Translations under genes and position numbers: made by a program
Notes under the pieces: model-generated
What the model saw: only the letters and a program-made list of their open reading frames with translations
Databases searched by the model: none
Told to the model about the DNA's origin: nothing
Shown here: in pieces, positions 59,087 through 64,000 of the stretch
How positions within the stretch are numbered: the first letter of the stretch is position 1
How the letters are laid out: every line of letters begins with the position of its first letter
Assembly (NCBI GenBank): GCA_927417275.1
Contig: CAKMJV010000033.1
Location: 1 to 64,000 of the forward strand
Reading direction: 5' to 3'
Origin: an uncultured Clostridia bacterium
GTDB taxonomy: Bacteria > Bacillota > Clostridia > Peptostreptococcales > Acidaminobacteraceae
DNA: 64,000 nucleotides

Positions 59087-59131
59087 AATAAGCCTTGTAA
59101 ATGATTATCAAATCAATTTACAAGGCTTATT
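59087..59131. terminator. Bidirectional terminator between NAPRTase gene and tRNA-Leu(GAG)
   Basis: Perfect 16-bp stem AATAAGCCTTGTAAAT (59087-59102) / ATTTACAAGGCTTATT (59116-59131), with A7 left and CATTTT right. Confidence 0.92.
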
Positions 59132-59137
59132 TCATTT

Positions 59138-59221
59138 TGGTGCGGATGATGGGATTTGAACCCATACGAGTTTCCTCACACGCCCCTCAAGCGTGCGTGT
59201 CTGCCGTTCCACCACATCCGC
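59138..59221 (-). tRNA. tRNA-Leu (anticodon GAG)
   Basis: 84 nt, long variable arm. Acceptor GCGGATG pairs with CATCCGC, CCA encoded, anticodon stem CACGC/GCGTG with loop TTGAGGG giving GAG, T arm GGGTTCAAATCCC. Confidence 0.95.
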
Positions 59222-59242
59222 ATATTGTGTTGCGACTTTTTT

Positions 59243-59271
59243 ATTATAGTGAGTGTTGGATAAAAAGTCAA
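59243..59271 (-). promoter_or_regulatory. tRNA-Leu(GAG) promoter
   Basis: Minus strand TTGACT (complement of 59266-59271), 17-bp spacer, TATAAT (complement of 59243-59248); 21 bp upstream of the tRNA. Confidence 0.85.
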
Positions 59272-59289
59272 CACTTTATCTCGAAAGAA

Positions 59290-59298
59290 TGCTATAAT
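59290..59298 (+). promoter_or_regulatory. Extended -10 promoter of the TauE/SafE-cheY pair
   Basis: TGCTATAAT, 30 bp before the start codon at 59329, divergent from the tRNA promoter. Confidence 0.6.
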
Positions 59299-59328
59299 AT
59301 TTGAGTTGACAGTTAAATGGGAGGCTAT

Positions 59329-60039
59329 ATGACGTTGTTAATCGCTTGTTTTATCATTTTTATATCTGCAATGGTACAAGGTGCCACCAGTTTTGGATTT
59401 TCACTCATTGCGTTACCTCTCTTAGGTTTGCTATTCCCTTTGAAAGTTGTCGTCCCGACTTTGGTAGCTCTAAGTTTGTTTTTAAACATCATAATTTTTA
59501 TGCAACTAAAAGTTAAGCCCCAGATTAAAGATCTGCTAATCTTAGGTGTTTTTGCGATATTAACCATTCCTTTAGGTGTAAAATTGCTTTTGGTTATGGA
59601 TGAATCTTTGTTAAAGCTAATTGTTAGTATTCTATTAATTATCGTATCTATACTTATGTTAAAAGGCGTTAAAATTGAGATGAAGAACAAGAAGCTGTCC
59701 TATGCTATCGCCGGTGTTTTTAGTGGCATTCTAAATGGGGCAGTATCTCTGAGCGGGCCACCTATTGTCATCTTACTGGCGAATGAGGGCAAAGACAAAA
59801 ATAGTTTTCGCAGCAGTTTAACATTCTTATTTATTTTACTCAATATCTACACCCTTGCATTATATACGTTTACTGGATTGTTTCTAGATCCTGCACTGTA
59901 TAAAATGGTGCTACTAATACCGTTTATGATTATAGGATCAATATTCGGGATATATTTAGGTAATAAGATTAATGATGTGACATTTAAGAAATTGGTATTG
60001 AATTTATTATTAATTATGGGTATAATTAATTTGTTTTAG
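59329..60039 (+). CDS. TauE/SafE-family membrane permease
   Basis: 236 residues with about seven or eight membrane helices. The opening FIIFISAMVQGATSFGFSLIALPLL and the mid-protein repeat GVFSGILNGAVSLSGPPIVILLANEG are the twin signature of the TauE/SafE (sulfite exporter/anion permease) family. Substrates in the family include sulfite, sulfoacetate and other organosulfur anions; not determinable here. The ATG at 59329 has GGGAGG just upstream. A CheY gene follows after 14 bp on the same strand. Confidence 0.88.
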   Translation: MTLLIACFIIFISAMVQGATSFGFSLIALPLLGLLFPLKVVVPTLVALSLFLNIIIFMQLKVKPQIKDLLILGVFAILTIPLGVKLLLVMDESLLKLIVSILLIIVSILMLKGVKIEMKNKKLSYAIAGVFSGILNGAVSLSGPPIVILLANEGKDKNSFRSSLTFLFILLNIYTLALYTFTGLFLDPALYKMVLLIPFMIIGSIFGIYLGNKINDVTFKKLVLNLLLIMGIINLF

Positions 60040-60053
60040 GAAAGAGGGAAGGT

Positions 60054-60419
60054 ATGGCGAAGAAAATTTTAATCGTAGATGATGCGATGTTTATGCGAAA
60101 GTTACTCAGTGATATATTGACGAAAGCAGGCTATGTAATCGTAGCAGAAGCAGGTAATGGTGAAGAAGCATATCTTAAATATAAAGAGCATAAACCAGAC
60201 TTAGTGACTATGGATATTACGATGCCAGAAGTTACAGGTATTGAAGGTCTACGTATGATCACAAAAGAGTTCCCAGATGCTAAGGTGCTAATGTGTAGTG
60301 CGATGGGTCAAGAAGGTATGGTTATAGAATCTGTTAAAGCAGGTGCCAAAGGATTTTTGGTAAAACCTTTTATTGCAGACAAAGTTGTCGCTGAAGTTCA
60401 AAAGTTAATTGGCAACTAA
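60054..60419 (+). CDS. CheY-like single-domain response regulator
   Basis: 121 residues, receiver domain only. Acidic pair in ILIVDDAMFMRKLL, phosphoacceptor Asp in LVTMDITMPEVTG (about residue 54), Ser in LMCSAMGQ and Lys in FLVKPF. The sequence is very close to CheY of Gram-positive chemotaxis systems, which binds the flagellar motor switch. It is not in a che cluster here but next to a permease; it may serve the receptor encoded at 7887-9896. Confidence 0.92.
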   Translation: MAKKILIVDDAMFMRKLLSDILTKAGYVIVAEAGNGEEAYLKYKEHKPDLVTMDITMPEVTGIEGLRMITKEFPDAKVLMCSAMGQEGMVIESVKAGAKGFLVKPFIADKVVAEVQKLIGN

Positions 60420-60427
60420 ATGGTTGT

Positions 60428-60459
60428 AAAAAAACACTCTATTGGGTGTTTTTTTTATT
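60428..60459 (+). terminator. Terminator after cheY
   Basis: AAAAAACACTC...GGGTGTTTTTT stem with a short TATT-type loop and T8. Confidence 0.85.
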
Positions 60460-60758
60460 CGTCAGAGTGATATCAAATTAACAATTAAGCCCTGTAATCT
60501 CTTCATAAGAAGATTGAGAATTTAGTTTAATGAGTTTTTTCAATGCATAAAAGCGTGCTAGATTGCTAAAATATTAACTTTCTTGCCTCTTAAAGCCTTG
60601 ATATTTCAATGGGTCGTGGATTGACCTACCTAAATTTTTATAGTATTATTGTTAGTGGTGAGATGAGAAATTGTATACAGTATAATTTCTTTTCAATAAA
60701 GTGACGTATGATTGAGGGGAACCGATATCAAACTAAATTTTTAAAGGGGTGAGTATAA
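60460..60758 (+). other. rnf operon upstream region
   Basis: About 300 bp without a gene. It holds the operon promoter (60621-60649), a partial inverted repeat GAAATT...AATTTC (60667-60689) downstream of it, a direct repeat GATATCAAAYTAA (60469-60481 and 60724-60736) at both ends, and a weak hairpin TCTTC-ATAA-GAAGA near 60500. No known riboswitch consensus was recognised. Confidence 0.5.
60621..60649 (+). promoter_or_regulatory. rnf operon promoter
   Basis: TTGACC (60621-60626), 17-bp spacer, TATTAT (60644-60649); leader about 100 nt before rnfC. Confidence 0.65.
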
Positions 60759-62072
60759 ATGGGACTTCTATCGTTTAAAGGGGGCATTCATCCTCCACAT
60801 GCTAAAAAGTCCACAGAACACTTGGCAATTGTCGACTTTAAAGCACCAAAAGTTGTCGAAATTCCGATGAGACAACATATTGGAGCACCGTGTGAGCCTA
60901 TTGTAAAAAAAGGTGATGCGGTATTGGTTGGGCAATTAATTGGTGCAGCCGGCGGATTTGTATCTGCAAATGTGCACAGTTCAGTTTCTGGGACGGTTTT
61001 AGATGTAAAGAAACAAACAACTGCATATGGACTTGATACGGTTGTGATCATCGATAATGATGAACGTTATGAATTAAGTGATACGGTTAAACCAAAGCCT
61101 GATTTTATGACGCTGTCTGGCAAAGAAATTATCGACATTATAAAAGAAGCTGGAATCGTCGGTATGGGAGGCGCAGGCTTTCCTACACATGTAAAATTAT
61201 CGCCACCTCCTGAAAAACCCATTGATACAATCGTACTCAATGGTGCAGAATGTGAGCCTTATTTAACTTGTGATCACCGTATTATGCTTGAAGAACCAGA
61301 TTTGATCATAAAGGGATTGCAAATTTTAATGCGTTCGCTTAATGTTCCTAATGGCGTGGTTGGGATAGAAAGCAATAAACCCGATGCAATTGAACGGATG
61401 AAGATTGCAGCAAAAAACACGACCATTAAAGTGGTTGGGTTAAAAACGAAATATCCGCAAGGTGCTGAAAAACAACTGATTTATGCCTGTACAAATCGAG
61501 AGATTCCTTCTGGTGGATTACCGATGGATATCGGTGTAGTGGTGAGCAATGTTGCGACTGCTCTAACGATTGGCAATCTATTTGAAACGGGTTTACCGCT
61601 TATAGAACGCGTTTGTACAGTTACTGGCAAAGGTATAAAATCACCTAAAAACATTAGATTTAGGGTTGGAACGCCTCTAAAAGCGCTTATTGAGTTTTGT
61701 GATGGTTATAATGGCACACCAGGAAAGATTTTACTGGGCGGGCCAATGATGGGGGTTGCACAGTTTACAGATACACTGCCTGCGATGAAAAATACCTCGG
61801 GTATTCTCGTATTTCAAGAAGATGAAGCAAAACTTCCCGAAGCCTCTGCATGTATCAAATGTGGGAAATGTGTTGTCACGTGTCCGATTGGGCTACAGCC
61901 AATTCAGATTAGTGCCTATGCCATTTTACATGAATATGATAAAGCAGCGCAATTTAATGCGTTGGATTGTATAGAATGTGGTTCGTGTTCATTTATCTGT
62001 CCGGCTAAACGACCATTGCTTCAGTCCATACGTGTAGCTAAAAGAGAAATACTTGCGAAAAAACGCAAATAG
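60759..62072 (+). CDS. rnfC: Rnf complex subunit RnfC
   Basis: 437 residues. N-terminal barrel domain (FKGGIHPPHAKKSTEHLAIVDF), NADH/FMN-binding region with GIVGMGGAGFPTHVKLSPP and VLNGAECEPYLTCDHRIM, a SLBB-like part, and two 4Fe-4S motifs at the C terminus (CIKCGKCVVTCP near 365, CIECGSCSFICP near 404). RnfC is the peripheral subunit that links NAD to the electron path of the membrane ferredoxin:NAD oxidoreductase, which drives Na+ or H+ transport in anaerobes. First gene of the operon. RBS AAGGGG. Confidence 0.96.
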   Translation: MGLLSFKGGIHPPHAKKSTEHLAIVDFKAPKVVEIPMRQHIGAPCEPIVKKGDAVLVGQLIGAAGGFVSANVHSSVSGTVLDVKKQTTAYGLDTVVIIDNDERYELSDTVKPKPDFMTLSGKEIIDIIKEAGIVGMGGAGFPTHVKLSPPPEKPIDTIVLNGAECEPYLTCDHRIMLEEPDLIIKGLQILMRSLNVPNGVVGIESNKPDAIERMKIAAKNTTIKVVGLKTKYPQGAEKQLIYACTNREIPSGGLPMDIGVVVSNVATALTIGNLFETGLPLIERVCTVTGKGIKSPKNIRFRVGTPLKALIEFCDGYNGTPGKILLGGPMMGVAQFTDTLPAMKNTSGILVFQEDEAKLPEASACIKCGKCVVTCPIGLQPIQISAYAILHEYDKAAQFNALDCIECGSCSFICPAKRPLLQSIRVAKREILAKKRK

Positions 62073-62084
62073 GGGAGGGTGAAT

Positions 62085-63020
62085 ATGGAAAATAGATTAA
62101 CGGTTTCTTCATCACCTCATATTCGATCAACAGAAACGACGCAAAAAATCATGAGGGATGTAACCATAGCTTTATTACCTGCTGCAGCATTTGGAGTTTA
62201 TAATTTTGGATTAAGAGCACTTGCTATACTGGTTTTATCCATTTTAACTGCAATCGTTACTGAAGCAGCTTGTCAAAAAATAAGAAAACAACCGATTACG
62301 ATTGACGACTTTAGTGCAGTGGTTACCGGTTTGTTGCTTGGCATGAACTTGCCATCAACCGTACCATTTTGGATACCTATCGTAGGTAGTATTTTTGCGA
62401 TCGCGGTGGTTAAACAAGCATTTGGTGGTTTAGGTCATAATTTTATCAATCCAGCTTTGGCAGCACGTGCATTACTTGTCGCTTCATGGCCAGTTGAAAT
62501 GACAACTTGGACCGCAGTTACACCAGATGCGACATCTACTGCAACGGTGTTGGGCATTATTAAAGAAGGATTAGATGTGCCAATGCCTTCATTATTAGAT
62601 ACCATTATAGGTACAATTGGTGGGTGTATCGGCGAAACTTCAGCGCTTTTATTATTATTAGGCGGTCTTTTCCTCATATATAGAGGGATTATTAGCATTC
62701 GCATACCAGGTATATATATAGGAACAGTTGCGATTTTAACTTTGCTTATGTCTGGTTTTGATGTACAAGTAACATTGTTTCATATTTTTTCAGGTGGACT
62801 TATTTTAGGTGCATTCTTTATGGCAACGGATTATGCGTCATCACCAATTACCATCAAGGGTCAAGTTATATATGCGGTTGGTCTTGGTTTGTTAACGACG
62901 ATTATTCGATTCTACGGTGGTTATCCAGAAGGGGTATCCTATTCTATACTATTGATGAACGTTGCAGCACCACTTATCGATAAGTATACGAAACCTCGCT
63001 TGTTTGGAGGTGCTAAATAA
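62085..63020 (+). CDS. rnfD: Rnf complex subunit RnfD
   Basis: 311 residues, integral membrane protein with about eight to ten helices. The family sequence SSSPHIRSTETTQKIMRDV opens the protein. The flavin-carrying Thr lies in the segment TPDATSTATVL (RnfD/NqrB bind FMN covalently to a Thr in such an S/T-A-T motif). C-terminal GGYPEGVSYSILLMNVAAPLIDKYTKPR is typical. The ATG at 62085 has GGGGAGGG upstream. The stop overlaps the rnfG start. Confidence 0.95.
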   Translation: MENRLTVSSSPHIRSTETTQKIMRDVTIALLPAAAFGVYNFGLRALAILVLSILTAIVTEAACQKIRKQPITIDDFSAVVTGLLLGMNLPSTVPFWIPIVGSIFAIAVVKQAFGGLGHNFINPALAARALLVASWPVEMTTWTAVTPDATSTATVLGIIKEGLDVPMPSLLDTIIGTIGGCIGETSALLLLLGGLFLIYRGIISIRIPGIYIGTVAILTLLMSGFDVQVTLFHIFSGGLILGAFFMATDYASSPITIKGQVIYAVGLGLLTTIIRFYGGYPEGVSYSILLMNVAAPLIDKYTKPRLFGGAK

Positions 63021-63613
63021 TGAGAGATATATTAAAAACAGGGTTAATTCTTCTTTTAATCTGTGTGGTTGCAGCCGCAGCACTAGGTGCAACCAATGAA
63101 ATTACGAAGGATAAAATATTGGAACAACGTTTTTTAGCAAATGAAACGGCTAAAAAAGAAGTGTTGTCAAATGCAACGACATTTGAAGATGTAACGGGAT
63201 CAAGTTTAGATGAAATTGTTACGACTTTTGAACCCATTCAAGAAGTTTATGTTGGTCTTGATGCTTCTGGCAATGTTCTCGGTTATGTTTTTAAATCAAC
63301 ACCGACTGGTTTCAGTGGGGTGATCGAAGTTGTAACGGGTGTTACAATAGATGGCACTATAACAGGCGTTAGAATCGGAAATCATCAAGAAACACCAGGT
63401 TTAGGTGCAAAAGCAAAGGATTCAGCATTTTATAGTCAATATGCTGGTAAGTTAAGTAGCACACCAATCGGTATTTCAAAATCTGAACCTGCTGGCAACG
63501 ATATTCAAGCCATTACTGGTGCAACGATTTCTAGTGTTGCGGTAACCGGTGGTGTAAATGCATCTGTAGATGCTTTTAATTGGATTTTAGAGAAAGGAGG
63601 ACTTGAAAATTGA
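63020..63613 (+). CDS. rnfG: Rnf complex subunit RnfG
   Basis: 197 residues. One N-terminal membrane helix (about 5-25) and an FMN-binding domain on the outer face. [31 protein letters not shown] and the covalent flavin motif [16 protein letters not shown] (Thr in S/T-GAT-x-S) are present. It carries electrons between RnfD and other subunits. The start overlaps rnfD (TAATG). Confidence 0.95.
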   Translation: MRDILKTGLILLLICVVAAAALGATNEITKDKILEQRFLANETAKKEVLSNATTFEDVTGSSLDEIVTTFEPIQEVYVGLDASGNVLGYVFKSTPTGFSGVIEVVTGVTIDGTITGVRIGNHQETPGLGAKAKDSAFYSQYAGKLSSTPIGISKSEPAGNDIQAITGATISSVAVTGGVNASVDAFNWILEKGGLEN

Positions 63614-64000
63614 AAATTAGCAATTTGACAAAAGGTATCCTTAAAGAAAACCCAATTTTTGTTCAGTTATTAGGTATGTGTCCTACATTAGCTGTAACCA
63701 CTTCTGCGATGAATGGTGTGGGAATGGGGCTGGCAACTACTGCAGTACTCGTAAGTTCTAATATTGCCATTTCTATGTTAAGAAAGTTTATTCCTTCACA
63801 GGTTAGAATTCCTGCATTTATCGTGATCATTGCAAGTTTTGTTACCGTCGTTGGCATGATGATGGAAGCATTTGTACCTGCATTGTTTCAATCACTTGGT
63901 TTGTTTATACCATTGATCGTTGTTAACTGCGTTATTTTAGCAAGAGCAGAGGCTTTTGCATCAAAAAATGGCGTCGTAGATTCAGCTTTAGATGGTATTG
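63610..64000 (+). CDS. rnfE: Rnf complex subunit RnfE (partial, runs off the window)
   Basis: The first 130 codons of a membrane protein starting at a TTG (63610) that overlaps the rnfG stop by four bases, with AAAGGAGG about nine bases upstream. The translation opens [39 protein letters not shown] and continues with [29 protein letters not shown] and [19 protein letters not shown], which is characteristic of RnfE/NqrD. The rest of the gene and probably rnfA and rnfB lie beyond the window. Confidence 0.93.
   Translation, partial: MKISNLTKGILKENPIFVQLLGMCPTLAVTTSAMNGVGMGLATTAVLVSSNIAISMLRKFIPSQVRIPAFIVIIASFVTVVGMMMEAFVPALFQSLGLFIPLIVVNCVILARAEAFASKNGVVDSALDGI

Noticed and set aside
10582-59221. 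tRNA genes as integration sites of a genomic island
   Set aside because: None of the three tRNAs has a neighbouring integrase or a repeated 3' end; adjoining genes look like core genes.
60469-60736. GATATCAAAYTAA direct repeats as an attachment site or insertion-sequence remnant
   Set aside because: The repeats are short (12 of 13 identical) and AT-rich, with no transposase or integrase remains between them; chance or a regulator site is as likely.
60460-60758. Possible riboswitch (c-di-GMP, T-box or similar) upstream of rnfC
   Set aside because: I found none of the conserved core sequences of known riboswitches or T-boxes; only weak hairpins.

Overview
The window is a chromosomal segment of an AT-rich, low-GC Bacillota, most likely an anaerobic member of the Clostridia. 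Support: strong Gram-positive ribosome binding sites (AGGAGG class), many rho-independent terminators, TTG/GTG starts, an rnfC-D-G-E order (ferredoxin:NAD oxidoreductase) typical of anaerobic Clostridia, a CsoR/CopA copper pair, a PolA with a dead proofreading domain, and paired heterodimeric ABC exporters. A Fusibacter/Acidaminobacter-like organism is my guess and is not proven. I saw no prophage, insertion sequence, CRISPR array or integrase; the segment reads as ordinary core chromosome with a few accessory modules.

Layout. 1-10.5 kb: tail of a CDF cation transporter, an MFS transporter, an Rrf2 regulator divergent from cysteine synthase cysK, a heterodimeric ABC exporter, a D,D-carboxypeptidase, a chemotaxis receptor and an ArsR metal sensor, then tRNA-Pro(GGG). 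10.8-19.3 kb: a compact, overlapping surface-glycan operon. It holds two polytopic membrane proteins (one fused to a P-loop sugar/nucleoside-kinase-like domain), a HAD phosphatase, a class II aldolase, a tandem double nucleotidyltransferase, a GtrA flippase, a GT2 glycosyltransferase and a GDPD-like protein. This looks like a gtr-type lipid-linked glycosylation system that carries its own donor-sugar pathway. 19.3-26.3 kb: an orphan membrane-anchored solute-binding protein, a small anchored protein, a sensor kinase and a DcuR-like response regulator, followed by an AbgT-family transporter and an M20 peptidase, probably a sensing-uptake-hydrolysis module. 26.5-34 kb: a secreted GHL10-amidase fusion and a MarR-controlled ABC exporter pair.

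34-41.3 kb: a maltose-type ABC sugar importer operon with its LacI regulator. Two GTGC-N8-GCAC operators flank the promoter, and the MalF-like subunit carries an unusual charged N-terminal extension of about 280 residues. 41.3-44 kb: csoR-copA with a textbook CsoR operator inside the promoter spacer. 44-49.4 kb: an XRE regulator; an HflX GTPase preceded by an 11-codon leader peptide and mutually exclusive RNA hairpins (candidate antibiotic-responsive attenuator); a Cache-HAMP-GGDEF-EAL phosphodiesterase; and a secreted copper-amine-oxidase-N-like protein. 49.5-54.6 kb: tRNA-Leu(CAA), an M24 aminopeptidase, a YdjM-like membrane hydrolase, and an ECF sigma factor / anti-sigma (DUF4349) / SIMPL operon. 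The promoter GGAAC-N17-CGTC upstream of the sigma gene recurs upstream of the secreted protein at 48463-49392, which defines a candidate regulon. 54.7-64 kb: polA, coaE, nicotinate phosphoribosyltransferase, tRNA-Leu(GAG), a TauE/SafE permease with a stand-alone CheY, and the start of the rnf operon, cut by the window end inside rnfE.

The observations I would check first are the hflX leader switch, the ECF regulon, the glycan operon with its membrane-glycosyltransferase/kinase fusion, and the solute-binding-protein/two-component/AbgT module. All functional statements rest on reading motifs by eye; no database search was run.
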